From contig NZ_JACSQN010000001.1 in NCBI RefSeq assembly GCF_014836615.1, positions 248,001 through 312,000 of the forward strand: DNA of 64,000 nucleotides. Reading direction: 5' to 3'. The DNA is from Sporosarcina quadrami (GTDB taxonomy: Bacteria > Bacillota > Bacilli > Bacillales_A > Planococcaceae). Every line of letters starts with the position of its first letter. Positions within the stretch are counted from its first letter, which is position 1. The notes under the pieces were generated by a model, which was not told the DNA's origin, did no database searches, and saw only the letters and a program-made list of their open reading frames with translations. The position numbers and the translations under genes are program-made. This document shows positions 8,910 through 19,092 of this stretch, piece by piece.

Positions 8910-9821
8910 ATGACTACACTAGACGCTTTAGTTGAACAAGCAGCAGTCATCAGCACAAGCCGTATCGTCTCAGTCGCCTGCGCTGCTGATGAGGAAGTGC
9001 TGGAAGCTGTAGAAATGGCGATGATGAGAGGGATTGCATCATTCATCTTATTTGACGATGAAGGTAAAATCAGTGAACTCATCAACGGACGATTCCCTGA
9101 ATTGGCGAATCACCCATCAATCCAGATCAGGCACACTGAATCCATGTTGGAGTCGGCAGAAAAATCGGTACGTGCTGTTTCAAGTGGAGAAGCCCATGTA
9201 CTCATGAAAGGTAACTTGCCTACGGCAGTAATTATGAAATCCGTTTTAAATGGAGACTATGGATTACGCACAGGCAAAGTGCTTTCTCATGTGGCAGCAT
9301 TTGAAGTGAATGGATATAATCGGTTGTTATTCGTCACAGATGCAGGTATGAATATTGCTCCGGATTTGCACGAAAAAGCACAAATTATCCGTAATGCTGT
9401 AGCTACAGCAAAAGCTTGCGGCGTTCAGTTACCGATTGTTGCACCTCTTGCAGCGATTGAAACAGTTAATCCTAATATGGCACCTACAACGGATGCTGCG
9501 ATGCTCACCGTAATGAACAAACGGGGTCAAATAAAAGACTGTATCGTTGATGGTCCACTCGCACTGGATAATGCAGTTTCAATCGAATCTGCGCATCATA
9601 AAGGGATTATAAGCGAAACAGCAGGAAAGGCGGACATCCTAATGGTGCCGTCGATTGAATCAGGTAATATCCTGTATAAATCACTTATGTATTTCGCTAA
9701 CGCTAAAGTTGGCGGTATCATACAAGGCGCGAAGGCACCAATTGTCCTCACATCCAGATCGGATAGCGCTGAAAGTAAACTTTATTCTCTAGCACTTGCA
9801 ATACAAACATCAAAAAACTAA
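8910..9821 (+). CDS. ptb: Phosphate butyryltransferase / branched-chain phosphotransacylase
   Basis: 303 aa, typical of the PTA/PTB family; exchanges the CoA of butyryl-, isobutyryl- or isovaleryl-CoA for phosphate. Family motifs include LMKGNLPTAVIMKSVL and the C-terminal stretch GGIIQGAKAPIVLTSRSDS. It is the first catalytic gene of the bkd operon and pairs with Buk to give branched short-chain acids and ATP. AAAGGAGAC precedes the ATG. The 17-nt gap from bkdR indicates co-transcription, unlike B. subtilis, where a sigma-54 promoter precedes ptb. Confidence 0.95.
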   Translation: MTTLDALVEQAAVISTSRIVSVACAADEEVLEAVEMAMMRGIASFILFDDEGKISELINGRFPELANHPSIQIRHTESMLESAEKSVRAVSSGEAHVLMKGNLPTAVIMKSVLNGDYGLRTGKVLSHVAAFEVNGYNRLLFVTDAGMNIAPDLHEKAQIIRNAVATAKACGVQLPIVAPLAAIETVNPNMAPTTDAAMLTVMNKRGQIKDCIVDGPLALDNAVSIESAHHKGIISETAGKADILMVPSIESGNILYKSLMYFANAKVGGIIQGAKAPIVLTSRSDSAESKLYSLALAIQTSKN

Positions 9822-9851
9822 AATCGGACAATCCGAAGGAGGAACTTCATC

Positions 9852-10949
9852 ATGGAACTATTCAAATATATGGAATCACACGATTATGAACAACTGGTCA
9901 TCTGTCAGGACAAGACTTCAGGCTTAAAGGCAATCATCGCAATTCACGACACTACGCTTGGACCTGCTTTAGGCGGTACGCGCATGTGGACGTATGCAAG
10001 TGAAGAAGAAGCGATTGAAGATGCACTTCGCCTTGCAAAAGGGATGACTTATAAAAATGCTGCTGCTGGATTGAATCTTGGGGGCGGAAAAACAGTTATT
10101 ATCGGGAATCCAAAAACAGATAAAAATGATGAAATGTTCCGTGCTTTCGGCCGTTTTATCGAAGGTCTGAATGGCAGATACATTACAGCTGAAGACGTAG
10201 GGACAACTGAAGAAGATATGGATCTGATTCACTTGGAAACGGATTATGTTACAGGCGTGTCTGCTGAATTCGGTTCATCAGGCAATCCTTCTCCAGTAAC
10301 GGCTTTTGGCGTATATAAAGGGATGAAAGCGGCTGCTAAAGAAGCATTCGGCTCTGATTCATTAGAAGGTAAAGTAATTGCAGTCCAAGGAGTCGGTAAC
10401 GTTGCTTATACGCTTTGCGAACATTTGCATGAAGAAGGCGCAAAACTGATCGTTACTGATATTAATAAAGAAGCTGTACAACGTGCGGTCGATGCTTTTG
10501 GTGCAATTGCGGTCGGAACTGATGAAATCTATTCACAAGAAGCGGATATTTTCGCACCATGTGCTTTAGGCGCAATCATTAACGATGATACAATCCCTCA
10601 ATTGAAAGCAAAAGTTATTGCAGGATCTGCAAATAACCAATTGAAAAATCCTGAACACGGAGATACAATCCATGAAATGGGAATTGTATATGCACCGGAC
10701 TATGTTATCAACTCAGGCGGAGTCATTAACGTAGCAGATGAACTTGCAGGGTATAACAGTGAACGCGCATTAAAACGTGTTGCTGGAATCTACGATACAA
10801 TCGAGAAGATTTTCGCAATTTCTAAACGTGACAATATTCCTTCCTATGTTGCTGCAGACAGACTTGCTGAGGAGCGAATTGCTCGCGTTGCGAAATCACG
10901 AAGCCAATTTCTTCAAAACGAAAAAAGCGTCTTAACGCAGAAGAAGTAA
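9852..10949 (+). CDS. bcd: Leucine (branched-chain amino acid) dehydrogenase
   Basis: 365 aa NAD-dependent Glu/Leu/Phe/Val dehydrogenase. It deaminates Leu, Ile and Val to their 2-oxo acids, feeding the BkdAA/AB/B/LpdV complex encoded downstream. The catalytic lysine region is LNLGGGKTV (Lys80), the substrate lysine lies in MTYKNA (Lys68), and the NAD-binding loop is QGVGNVA near residue 175. GGAGGAAC precedes the ATG, 30 nt after ptb. Confidence 0.96.
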   Translation: MELFKYMESHDYEQLVICQDKTSGLKAIIAIHDTTLGPALGGTRMWTYASEEEAIEDALRLAKGMTYKNAAAGLNLGGGKTVIIGNPKTDKNDEMFRAFGRFIEGLNGRYITAEDVGTTEEDMDLIHLETDYVTGVSAEFGSSGNPSPVTAFGVYKGMKAAAKEAFGSDSLEGKVIAVQGVGNVAYTLCEHLHEEGAKLIVTDINKEAVQRAVDAFGAIAVGTDEIYSQEADIFAPCALGAIINDDTIPQLKAKVIAGSANNQLKNPEHGDTIHEMGIVYAPDYVINSGGVINVADELAGYNSERALKRVAGIYDTIEKIFAISKRDNIPSYVAADRLAEERIARVAKSRSQFLQNEKSVLTQKK

Positions 10950-10987
10950 AAATTTACCGTTTCATTGTTGTGATAGGAGGAATTACA

Positions 10988-12070
10988 GTGCAAGAAAACA
11001 TTAATAGAATCCTTGTTATAAATCCCGGATCCACATCGACAAAGTTTGGTATCTATGATGACGACAAACTTGTTATGGAAAAGACATTGCGGCATACAAA
11101 CGAGGAGCTTGCACAATTTCCATCCATCAGTGACCAGTACGATTTTCGTAAGGATGCTATTCTTCAATCATTTGAACAAGAAGGATTTACACTAGATACG
11201 CTGAATGCCGTTTGTGGCAGAGGAGGATTACTTCGACCAATATCAGGCGGTACGTATAAAGTGAATGAAATTATGATTGATGATTTGAGAAAAGGCTATT
11301 CAGGACAGCATGCATCTAACTTAGGCGGGATTATTGCCAATGAAATTGCGACGTCTATAGACGTTCCAGCATTCATTGTCGATCCCGTTGTAGTTGATGA
11401 GATGCAACCAGTTGCCAGAGTATCGGGATTCTCTTTAATAAGCCGGAAATCGATTTTCCATGCATTGAATCAGAAGGCGGTTGCCAGAAGATTTGCCAGG
11501 CAAGCTGGTAGACAGTATGAGGACTTGCGGTTGATCGTAACACACATGGGCGGAGGGATTACCGTAGGTACACATTGTTACGGCAAAGTGATCGATGTTA
11601 ATAACGGCTTGCATGGTGACGGTCCCTTTAGTCCCGAACGCGCAGGAACCGTTCCTTCAGGAGAATTAGTAGAGCTTTGTTATTCAGGGACATATTTCCG
11701 AAAAGAAATTATGGCGAAACTTGTTGGTCAAGGCGGTCTTGTAGGTTATCTTGGCACAAATGATGCTGTCACCGTTGAAAAACGGATTGAAAAAGGTGAT
11801 AAAGAAGCTGAACTAATCTATGATGCGATGGCTTATCAAGTTGCTAAAGAAATCGGAAGTGCAGCCGCAGTTCTCGAAGGTAAAGTAGATGGAATCATCC
11901 TAACAGGTGGTCTCGCATACGGAAAAGATTATGTTGAAATGATTTCGTCCAGAGTTAAATGGATTGCTGATGTAGTCGTCTACCCTGGTGAAGATGAGTT
12001 GCAAGCTTTAGCTGAAGGGGCACTCCGTGTCCTCATAGGCGAAGAGAACGCTAAAACCTATCCAGCTTGA
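10988..12070 (+). CDS. buk: Butyrate / branched-chain fatty acid kinase
   Basis: 360 aa acetokinase-family enzyme that transfers phosphate from butyryl- or branched acyl-phosphate to ADP. It begins with the family motif [11 protein letters not shown], and later has [11 protein letters not shown] and the ADP-binding LTGGLAYG. I start at the GTG at 10988, which has AGGAGG 7 nt upstream; the in-frame GTG at 10970 lies before that site. With ptb it gives the operon a substrate-level phosphorylation step. Confidence 0.95.
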   Translation: MQENINRILVINPGSTSTKFGIYDDDKLVMEKTLRHTNEELAQFPSISDQYDFRKDAILQSFEQEGFTLDTLNAVCGRGGLLRPISGGTYKVNEIMIDDLRKGYSGQHASNLGGIIANEIATSIDVPAFIVDPVVVDEMQPVARVSGFSLISRKSIFHALNQKAVARRFARQAGRQYEDLRLIVTHMGGGITVGTHCYGKVIDVNNGLHGDGPFSPERAGTVPSGELVELCYSGTYFRKEIMAKLVGQGGLVGYLGTNDAVTVEKRIEKGDKEAELIYDAMAYQVAKEIGSAAAVLEGKVDGIILTGGLAYGKDYVEMISSRVKWIADVVVYPGEDELQALAEGALRVLIGEENAKTYPA

Positions 12071-12100
12071 ATGGATAGTGATAGGAGGCCGTGAATTCAA

Positions 12101-13528
12101 ATGGCACAGGAATATGATGTAGTTATTTTAGGTGGCGGTACGGGCGGATATGTCGCAGCAATCCGCGCAGCACAGTTAGGTTTGAAAACAGCCTTAGTAG
12201 AAAGTGATGCACTTGGTGGTACGTGCCTACATAGAGGATGCATACCGAGCAAAGCATTGCTGAAAAGTGCTGAAGTATTCCAGATGACAAAGAACGAAGC
12301 AGCACATTACGGAGTGGATACTACAGGTGCAACTTTAAATTACTCGAGAGTTCAAGAGAGAAAAGAAGAAGTCGTCCAACAACTTTATAATGGTGTCAAA
12401 TCCCTCATGAAAAAAGGCAAGATCGATGTGTATGAAGGATATGGAAGAATGCTTGGACCATCTATATTCTCACCGATGCCTGGAACGATTTCTGTTGAAA
12501 TGAACAACGGCGAGGAAAATGAGATGCTTATCTTGAAAAACCTCGTTATTGCTACAGGTTCACGCCCTCGTACACTTCCTGGCCTGGAACTCGATGAACA
12601 GCAGATCCTTTCGTCTGACGGAGCACTTAAAATGTCGGAACTTCCGAAATCGATTCTCATCGTTGGCGGTGGCGTAATAGGTATCGAATGGGCATCCATG
12701 CTTAATGATTTTGGTGTCGATGTGACTGTTATTGAATATGCAGATCACATCATTCCTACTGAAGATGAAGATATCTCTAAGGAAATGAAAAAAATCCTTT
12801 CGAAAAAAGGAATTACATTTGTCACAGGTGCCAAAGTGTTACCTGAAACACTTTCCAAATCAGATGATTCAGTTACGATTTCTGCTGAAATTGGAGATCA
12901 AACTACAGAGTTTACTGCTGAAAAGATGCTCGTATCTGTTGGTAGACAGGCAAATACAGAAGGTATCGGTATTGAAAACACGGAAATTCAGTTGGACAAA
13001 GGCTATATCCAAACAAAGCCGACGTTCCAAACAAAAGAAAGCCATATTTATGCAATCGGGGATTGCATAGGTGGTCTCCAACTTGCACATGTAGCATCTC
13101 ATGAAGGGATTTCCGCAATTGAGCATATTGCAGGTAATAAAACCGAGCCGATGAATTATACAACTATTTCTCGGTGCATCTATTCCAGTCCTGAAGCTGC
13201 AAGTGTCGGTTTGACCGAAACACAAGCAAAGGAACAAGGATTTGACGTGAAAGTTGCGAAGTTCCCATTCGCAGCAATTGGAAAAGCGCTTGTCAACGGT
13301 AATTCCGACGGGTTTGTTAAAATCATTGCTGACAAGAAAACAGATGACCTGCTAGGTGTCCATATGATCGGTGCGCATGTAACAGATCTCATATCAGAAG
13401 CCGGTCTAGCCATGGTACTCGACGCTACTCCATGGGAAGTAGCATCAACAATCCATCCACATCCTTCGTTGTCTGAAGTAATGGGCGAAGCTTCACTTGC
13501 TGTAGATGGAATAGCAATTCATATGTAA
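12101..13528 (+). CDS. lpdV: Dihydrolipoyl dehydrogenase of the branched-chain keto-acid complex (E3)
   Basis: 475 aa FAD disulfide oxidoreductase that reoxidises the lipoyl arm of BkdB with NAD+. The FAD-binding GGGTGG is at about residues 11-16, the redox-active pair is Cys42/Cys47 in GGTCLHRGCIPSK, the NAD-binding GGGVIGIEWA follows near 190, and the C-terminal catalytic HPHPSLSE is present. Its place inside the bkd operon identifies it as LpdV rather than the pyruvate dehydrogenase E3. ATAGGAGGCC precedes the start. Confidence 0.95.
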   Translation: MAQEYDVVILGGGTGGYVAAIRAAQLGLKTALVESDALGGTCLHRGCIPSKALLKSAEVFQMTKNEAAHYGVDTTGATLNYSRVQERKEEVVQQLYNGVKSLMKKGKIDVYEGYGRMLGPSIFSPMPGTISVEMNNGEENEMLILKNLVIATGSRPRTLPGLELDEQQILSSDGALKMSELPKSILIVGGGVIGIEWASMLNDFGVDVTVIEYADHIIPTEDEDISKEMKKILSKKGITFVTGAKVLPETLSKSDDSVTISAEIGDQTTEFTAEKMLVSVGRQANTEGIGIENTEIQLDKGYIQTKPTFQTKESHIYAIGDCIGGLQLAHVASHEGISAIEHIAGNKTEPMNYTTISRCIYSSPEAASVGLTETQAKEQGFDVKVAKFPFAAIGKALVNGNSDGFVKIIADKKTDDLLGVHMIGAHVTDLISEAGLAMVLDATPWEVASTIHPHPSLSEVMGEASLAVDGIAIHM

Positions 13529-13542
13529 TTCGTAGTAGCTCA

Positions 13543-13571
13543 AAATGGAAAGAAAAAAAACCTTTCCATTT
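13543..13571 (+). other. Intercistronic hairpin between lpdV and bkdAA
   Basis: A 10-bp perfect stem, AAATGGAAAG with CTTTCCATTT, closes an A-rich 9-nt loop. No T-run follows, so it is not a standard terminator. It may affect mRNA processing or stability within the operon. Confidence 0.4.
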
Positions 13572-13604
13572 ACAGACATGCATAAAAAAAGGGGGATTCC
13601 TAAA

Positions 13605-14612
13605 ATGGCAAATACGCGTCATGAAGAATTAGGTCTGTCTAATGAAGATGTGTTGGAAATTTATGAAACGATGACTATGGCTCGTCGACTCGACGAACGT
13701 ATGTGGCTATTAAACCGTGCAGGCAAAATTCCTTTCGTCATTTCTTGTCAGGGACAAGAAGCTGCTCAAGCAGGGGCTGCCTATGCACTTAATAAAGATA
13801 AAGACTGGATAGCACCGTACTATCGTGATATGGGAGTCGTTCTTCATTTTGGAATGACGCCTAAAGAGCTTATGCTATCTGCATTCGCAAAAGCTGAAGA
13901 TCCGAACTCTGGTGGCCGTCAAATGCCAGGTCACTTCGGTCAACGCAAAAACCGTATTCTAACGGGTTCATCTCCCGTCACTACTCAATTGCCACACGCA
14001 GTCGGTGTCGCATTGGCGGCGAAAATGAAAAATGAAGATTTCATCACTTTCGTTACGTTAGGCGAAGGTTCTTCTAACCAAGGGGACTTCCATGAAGGAA
14101 TGAACTTTGCAGGTGTGCACAAATTACCTACAGTAATAATGGTAGAAAACAATAAATATGCAATTTCTGTACCTTACGAGAAACAAATTTCTTGTGAAAA
14201 TGTATCAGATCGTGCAATCGGCTACGGTATGCCTGGTGTTACAGTAGACGGTACAGATCCTCTCGAAGTGTACCGGGTAGTTAAAGAAGCAGCTGACAGA
14301 GCTCGAAGCGGAGAAGGTCCAAGTTTAGTAGAAGCGGTCTGCTATCGTTTAACAGCCCATTCTTCTGATGATGACCAACGATTATATAGAGATGCAGAAG
14401 AACTTGAAGCAGAACGCAAACTAGATCCTCTACCTAAGTTTTCGGCATACTTAAAAGAAGCGGGCGTATTAGACGACGCTTATGAAAAAGAGATGGAAGA
14501 AAGAATAATGGCGATTGTCAATGAAGCAACTGACTATGCCGAAAAAGCACCTTATGCAGAAGCGGAGTCCGCACTTTTACACGTCTATAAAGAGGAAGGG
14601 GGCAACGAGTAA
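13605..14612 (+). CDS. bkdAA: 2-oxoisovalerate dehydrogenase E1 alpha
   Basis: 335 aa thiamine diphosphate-dependent E1 alpha subunit of the branched-chain 2-oxo acid dehydrogenase. The E1 alpha substrate region GGRQMPGHFG and the ThDP/Mg motif LGEGSSNQGDFHEG...VENN are visible. I chose the ATG at 13605 because AAAGGGGGA lies about 9 nt upstream and the length then matches the family; an in-frame ATG at 13545 has no ribosome binding site and lies in the hairpin. Its stop overlaps the bkdAB start by one base. Confidence 0.95.
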   Translation: MANTRHEELGLSNEDVLEIYETMTMARRLDERMWLLNRAGKIPFVISCQGQEAAQAGAAYALNKDKDWIAPYYRDMGVVLHFGMTPKELMLSAFAKAEDPNSGGRQMPGHFGQRKNRILTGSSPVTTQLPHAVGVALAAKMKNEDFITFVTLGEGSSNQGDFHEGMNFAGVHKLPTVIMVENNKYAISVPYEKQISCENVSDRAIGYGMPGVTVDGTDPLEVYRVVKEAADRARSGEGPSLVEAVCYRLTAHSSDDDQRLYRDAEELEAERKLDPLPKFSAYLKEAGVLDDAYEKEMEERIMAIVNEATDYAEKAPYAEAESALLHVYKEEGGNE

Positions 14613-15595
14613 TGGCTGTCATTTCTTATATTGATGCAATTACACTTGCAATGAAGGAAGAAATGGAACGAGACGAGAATGTTTTCGTTATCGGAGAGGA
14701 CGTCGGCCGTAAAGGTGGAGTCTTCAAAGCTACAACAGGCTTGTACGATCAGTTTGGGGAATACCGTGCACTTGACGCACCTCTTGCTGAATCAGCGATT
14801 GCAGGTGTCGGTATCGGTGCTGCGATGTATGGCATGCGGCCGATTGCTGAAATGCAATTTGCAGATTTCATCATGCCTGCAGTCAACCAAATTGTGTCTG
14901 AAGCTGCAAAAATCCGTTATCGTTCGAATAATGACTGGTCTTGTCCGATCGTAATCCGTGCTCCTTTCGGTGGCGGTATACACGGTGCTCTCTATCATTC
15001 ACAATCAGTCGAATCAATGTTTGCGAGCACTCCAGGATTGAAAATCGTCATTCCATCTACTCCATATGATGCGAAAGGATTATTGAAAGCTGCTATTCGT
15101 GATGATGATCCTGTTCTATTCTTCGAACATAAACGTGCTTACCGTCTCATTAAAGGTGAAGTGCCTGAGGAAGAGTATGTACTGCCAATCGGCAAAGCAG
15201 ATGTAAAACGTGATGGTGAGGATATTACAATTATCACATACGGACTTTGTGTCCACTTTGCTTTACAAGCTGCTGAAAGACTTGCTGAAGACGGCATTTC
15301 AGCACATATCTTAGATCTACGTACTGTTTATCCACTCGATAAAGAAGGAATCATTGAAGCGGCTTCAAAAACAGGTAAAGTGCTATTAGTGACTGAAGAT
15401 AACTTGGAAGGAAGTATTATGAGCGAAGTAGCGGCAATCATTGCAGAAAATTGTCTGTTTGAACTAGATGCACCGATCAAGCGTCTTGCAGGACCTGATA
15501 TCCCTGCAATGCCATATGCTCCGACGATGGAGAAATTCTTCATGGTCAATCCTGACAAAGTAGAGAAAGCGGCTCGTGAACTTGCTGAATTTTAA
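14612..15595 (+). CDS. bkdAB: 2-oxoisovalerate dehydrogenase E1 beta
   Basis: 327 aa E1 beta subunit, with transketolase pyrimidine-binding and C-terminal domains. Family signatures include FVIGEDVGRKGGVFKAT, EMQFADFIMPAVNQI and the C-terminal LRTVYPLD. It forms the E1 heterotetramer with BkdAA; the TAATG overlap implies translational coupling. The stop codon lies inside the left arm of the long inverted repeat that begins the structured element at 15592. Confidence 0.95.
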   Translation: MAVISYIDAITLAMKEEMERDENVFVIGEDVGRKGGVFKATTGLYDQFGEYRALDAPLAESAIAGVGIGAAMYGMRPIAEMQFADFIMPAVNQIVSEAAKIRYRSNNDWSCPIVIRAPFGGGIHGALYHSQSVESMFASTPGLKIVIPSTPYDAKGLLKAAIRDDDPVLFFEHKRAYRLIKGEVPEEEYVLPIGKADVKRDGEDITIITYGLCVHFALQAAERLAEDGISAHILDLRTVYPLDKEGIIEAASKTGKVLLVTEDNLEGSIMSEVAAIIAENCLFELDAPIKRLAGPDIPAMPYAPTMEKFFMVNPDKVEKAARELAEF

Positions 15596-15830
15596 CTTGA
15601 TTCAGCAGAAGTTCCCCACTTCTATAAGTAGTGGGATAAATGTCAGAAAAATATTTCAATCATAGGGAGTTCAAACGCCCTGCTGATTCAAGTTAAGCCT
15701 CCGGCGGATGTTAGAGATTTTGAGGGGAGTTAATTGTGAATCGAACAACGAAGGGTTCGATTTGCCGTATTTCAGGCACCACACTGTGCACAATTCAAAA
15801 TCCCAACGCAATTACGCCGAGGCGCAATTG
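15592..15830 (+). repeat. 240-nt structured intergenic element inside the bkd operon
   Basis: Several nested inverted repeats fill the bkdAB-bkdB gap. P1: TTAACTTGATTCAGCAG (15592-15608) with its perfect complement at 15680-15696, 17 bp. P2: CCCACT (15615-15620) with AGTGGG (15630-15635). P3: GATTTTGA (15716-15723) plus AATTGTG (15732-15738) pair with CACAATT-CAAAATC (15789-15802), enclosing AATCGAAC/GTTCGATT (15739-15746 with 15755-15762). P4: imperfect palindrome at 15809-15830. The bkdB ribosome binding site follows directly. It resembles palindromic intergenic repeats I associate with Sporosarcina-type genomes, but that recollection is unverified. It could be a repeat, an RNA regulatory element or both. 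Confidence 0.6.
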
Positions 15831-15851
15831 ATTTGGAAGGAGGAATTTTAA

Positions 15852-17171
15852 TTGGCTATTGAAAATATTGAAATGCCTAAACTAGGCGAAAGTGTGACAG
15901 AAGGCACAATCGAAAAATGGCTTGTAAAGCCTGGCGATACGGTCAATAAGTATGACCCGCTTGCAGAAGTCAATACGGACAAAGTAACTGCTGAAATTCC
16001 CTCTTCATTTGCGGGAATCATTAAAGAAATTATTGTGCAAGAAGGCGAAACAGTTGAAGTTGGCATTGTCGTTTGTACAATCGAGACTGAAGGTGGTAAT
16101 GAAGCTACACCTACAACTGCTGAACAGCCTGTAGCAGCTCCTGCAAAAGAAGATCCTGGTAATAAAATGCCTGCAGCAGGCTCGCAAAAGCCCGCATCGC
16201 CGATGAAAAAAGGTGCTGGAGCATCCCGTTATTCTCCTGCAGTTATGAGACTTGCACAAGAATATGATATCGATCTTTCACTAGTTGAAGGATCAGGAAA
16301 AGAAGGGCGAATCACTCGTAAAGACATTCAATCTATTATTGATAGCGGAAATATCCCGACAGCTGCACCGGTAGAAACTGCTAAAGCTTCTGAAACTCAA
16401 ATGCAATCTCCACCGGCTGCACAACCAGCTACGAAGCCAGCAGCACCTACACCGATTCCGACAGCTGCAGGAGATATTGAAATCCCTGTAACTGGTGTGA
16501 GAAAAGCCATTGCTACGAACATGTTACGCTCCAAACACGAAGTGCCTCATGCTTGGACAATGATCGAAGTTGACGTTACGAACTTAGTTCAATACCGCGA
16601 TTCACTGAAAAAGGATTTCAAACAGAAGGAAGGATTCAATCTTACATACTTCGCGTTCTTCGTGAAGGCTGTTTCCCAAGCATTGAAAGAATTCCCGATG
16701 ATGAACTCCATGTGGGCGGGCGATAAAATTATACAGAAGAAAGATATTAATATTTCCATCGCAGTTGCTACGGACGATGCATTGTATGTACCGGTCATTA
16801 AGCATGCGGATGAGAAAACGATTAAAGGTATCGGCAGAGATATTAATGAACTAGCTTCAAAAGTCCGTTCTGGCAAATTGAAGTCCGATGAAATGCAAGG
16901 CGGTACATTTACTGTGAACAATACTGGATCATTTGGTTCCATCCAGTCAATGGGGATCATCAACTATCCGCAAGCTGCGATTTTGCAAGTCGAATCGATC
17001 GTCAAGCGTCCTGTCATCATGGATGGCGGAATGATCGCAGCACGTGATATGGTTAACTTGTGTCTATCACTCGATCACCGTGTATTGGACGGTCTTGTTG
17101 CTGGGAATTTCCTTGCGCGCGTTAAGGAAATTCTTGAAAATATTACTGCAGATAATACATCCATCTATTGA
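15852..17171 (+). CDS. bkdB: Branched-chain keto-acid dehydrogenase E2 (dihydrolipoyl acyltransferase)
   Basis: 439 aa E2 core. The lipoyl domain (about 1-77) carries the modifiable Lys44 in NTDKVTAEI. An Ala/Pro/Thr-rich linker is followed by the peripheral subunit-binding domain (about 124-162, SRYSPAVMRLA) and, after a second linker, the catalytic acyltransferase domain (about 215-435) with the active-site DHRVLDG. It transfers the branched acyl group to CoA. The TTG start has GGAAGGAGGAA just upstream. It is the last gene of the operon before a strong terminator. Confidence 0.95.
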   Translation: MAIENIEMPKLGESVTEGTIEKWLVKPGDTVNKYDPLAEVNTDKVTAEIPSSFAGIIKEIIVQEGETVEVGIVVCTIETEGGNEATPTTAEQPVAAPAKEDPGNKMPAAGSQKPASPMKKGAGASRYSPAVMRLAQEYDIDLSLVEGSGKEGRITRKDIQSIIDSGNIPTAAPVETAKASETQMQSPPAAQPATKPAAPTPIPTAAGDIEIPVTGVRKAIATNMLRSKHEVPHAWTMIEVDVTNLVQYRDSLKKDFKQKEGFNLTYFAFFVKAVSQALKEFPMMNSMWAGDKIIQKKDINISIAVATDDALYVPVIKHADEKTIKGIGRDINELASKVRSGKLKSDEMQGGTFTVNNTGSFGSIQSMGIINYPQAAILQVESIVKRPVIMDGGMIAARDMVNLCLSLDHRVLDGLVAGNFLARVKEILENITADNTSIY

Positions 17172-17177
17172 TAATCA

Positions 17178-17214
17178 AAAAAAGCTGTCTCTCTTAGTGG
17201 GAGACAGCTTTTTT
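17178..17214 (+). terminator. Rho-independent terminator ending the bkd operon
   Basis: AAAAAAGCTGTCTC (17178-17191) pairs perfectly with GAGACAGCTTTTTT (17201-17214). Confidence 0.95.
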
Positions 17215-17418
17215 GCCAATGATTATTTTCTTGCTATAGTCTGACTTTAAAACGGTCAGTATGTCGGGTACACTAATAGATAAAGAGAAATTAACTTTTT
17301 AAATGCAAATTAGCAGTCTACTAATTTCATGAAATACATAACTTTTGGTTTGAGTTAGATACGGCTCGGCTTAATTGACAGAGCAACGCCACTCCAAAGA
17401 ACGGAAGGAGCAAGTGTT
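17215..17418 (+). promoter_or_regulatory. Leader region of the mutAB-meaB operon
   Basis: About 200 nt without a gene. It contains CTGAC/GTCAG arms around TTTAAAACG near 17240 and a perfect 12-bp palindrome ATTTCATGAAAT at 17324-17335, which could be an operator. No convincing -35/-10 pair could be fixed by eye. GGAAGGAGC at about 17403 is the mutA ribosome binding site. Confidence 0.3.
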
Positions 17419-19092
17419 ATGAAGATAGAGAACATGAAACAAACGACTTTTGACAAAGCGGATTACGCACAATGGAAAACCCTTGCTATTGATTCGCTAA
17501 AAGGTAAACCATACGAGCGATTAATGACGAAAACATTGGAAGGTATCAATATACAACCGTTATATAGCGAAAAAACTAATGCATACCATACTTCTACAAT
17601 CCGACAGATGATAGGGAAACGAGGTTGGACCATTGCTCAACAGACAATTGCGGAAAGTGCTAGTATTTTTCTTGAACAATTACAAACTTCATTTGAACGG
17701 GGCAATGAAGCAATTGTCTATGACGGAACAGTACAGTTCAACTGGAGTGAGGATGAGCTCGCAAAACTATCTGGAATGCTAATAGACTATCCTGTATATA
17801 TGTTCAATATTGACGAGAAAGATGCGATATTAAAGGCATTTGACTGCGTAGATAAAGAATTGCGAGAACAGGTTGTCGGAATGATAGATGCGACAAGCTG
17901 GACAGCACCGGATGGATATAACCATTTACGGACAAAAGGCGTCGATATGTGGGACCTCCATCACGCTGGAGCAGATGCAGTTACAGAACTCGCGGTTGCT
18001 TTAGCATTAGCTTCTAAACTGTCAGCCGGTTCGCATTCATTCCCAAGTTTCTCGTCTGACTTTTTTGTCCGGTTTGCTATCGATACGCATTTTTTCATGG
18101 AAATCGCAAAATTACGGGCATTCCGTTTGTTATGGACTGCATTTGCAAGAGCTTTTGACATAGAGAAAGCTCCAATAATTCCAATTGCTGCAGTTACATC
18201 GATCCGTTCTTATTCCAAGCTTGATCCTTATGTTAATTTGCTTAGAGGCGGCAATGAAACCTTCGCTGCAATCCTTGGTGGGGCAGATATTATTACGACC
18301 GAGCCACATGACATATTAACAGGACCTAGTGCTAGCTCTATTCGTTACAGCAGAAATATACAGCTCGTTCTAAAAGAGGAGACGCATATTGATAAAGTGC
18401 TTGATCCTGCAGGAGGCTCGTATTTCATTGAAGAGCTAACTGAGGAACTCGTTCATAAAGCATGGTCACTTTTTTTGAACATTGAAGCAAATGGCGGAGT
18501 GGATCTTTTCAAAATGGAAGATCACCTTCTCAAGCTAGCTACAGAACGAAATGATGAGCTCGCTACTGGTAAAAAATCACTTATTGGTACAAATACGTAT
18601 GCACAACTGATCGATACGGAGTTGAATGATTGGAAAGGTATAAAAAAAGTAAAACGACCAGCAGAGATGTTCGAACATGTACGGGAGAAATCTGCTAACA
18701 GCCAACCAAAAACAGTTGTCCTGACATTTGGACAACTAAAAGACTTCAAACCACGAATGGATTTTGTAACAGGTTTCTTAGCAACAGGAGGCATTCATTC
18801 CCAAATAAGTGCCGCTTATACAACAGTTGAAGAAGCAATAGAGTGGCTTCAGACGGAAAAACCAGATTATGTGGTCGTTTGCGCGAATGATGACTTGACG
18901 AAAGTCGTCATGGGACCACTTCTTGATCAGCTTCCATCTGGAATAGTGATCGACGTAGCAGGTAAGCTGGATCAGACTACCGAGCAGGCATGGAAAGAGA
19001 AAGGCTTGGCTGGGATGATATACAACGGTCAAGACAAAATCGCTAAACTGCAAAGCATCCAAGAGTTAGGTAAAGGAGGTCAGCAAAAATGA
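17419..19092 (+). CDS. mutA: Methylmalonyl-CoA mutase small (beta) subunit
   Basis: 557 aa. It has the mutase TIM-barrel fold followed by a cobalamin-binding-like domain (about 430-557) that lacks the DxHxxG cobalt-ligand motif, as expected for the non-catalytic small subunit. It pairs with MutB to isomerise (R)-methylmalonyl-CoA to succinyl-CoA. GGAAGGAGC precedes the ATG. Its last four bases overlap the mutB start (ATGA), indicating coupled translation. Somewhat shorter than many MutA proteins. Confidence 0.92.
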   Translation: MKIENMKQTTFDKADYAQWKTLAIDSLKGKPYERLMTKTLEGINIQPLYSEKTNAYHTSTIRQMIGKRGWTIAQQTIAESASIFLEQLQTSFERGNEAIVYDGTVQFNWSEDELAKLSGMLIDYPVYMFNIDEKDAILKAFDCVDKELREQVVGMIDATSWTAPDGYNHLRTKGVDMWDLHHAGADAVTELAVALALASKLSAGSHSFPSFSSDFFVRFAIDTHFFMEIAKLRAFRLLWTAFARAFDIEKAPIIPIAAVTSIRSYSKLDPYVNLLRGGNETFAAILGGADIITTEPHDILTGPSASSIRYSRNIQLVLKEETHIDKVLDPAGGSYFIEELTEELVHKAWSLFLNIEANGGVDLFKMEDHLLKLATERNDELATGKKSLIGTNTYAQLIDTELNDWKGIKKVKRPAEMFEHVREKSANSQPKTVVLTFGQLKDFKPRMDFVTGFLATGGIHSQISAAYTTVEEAIEWLQTEKPDYVVVCANDDLTKVVMGPLLDQLPSGIVIDVAGKLDQTTEQAWKEKGLAGMIYNGQDKIAKLQSIQELGKGGQQK

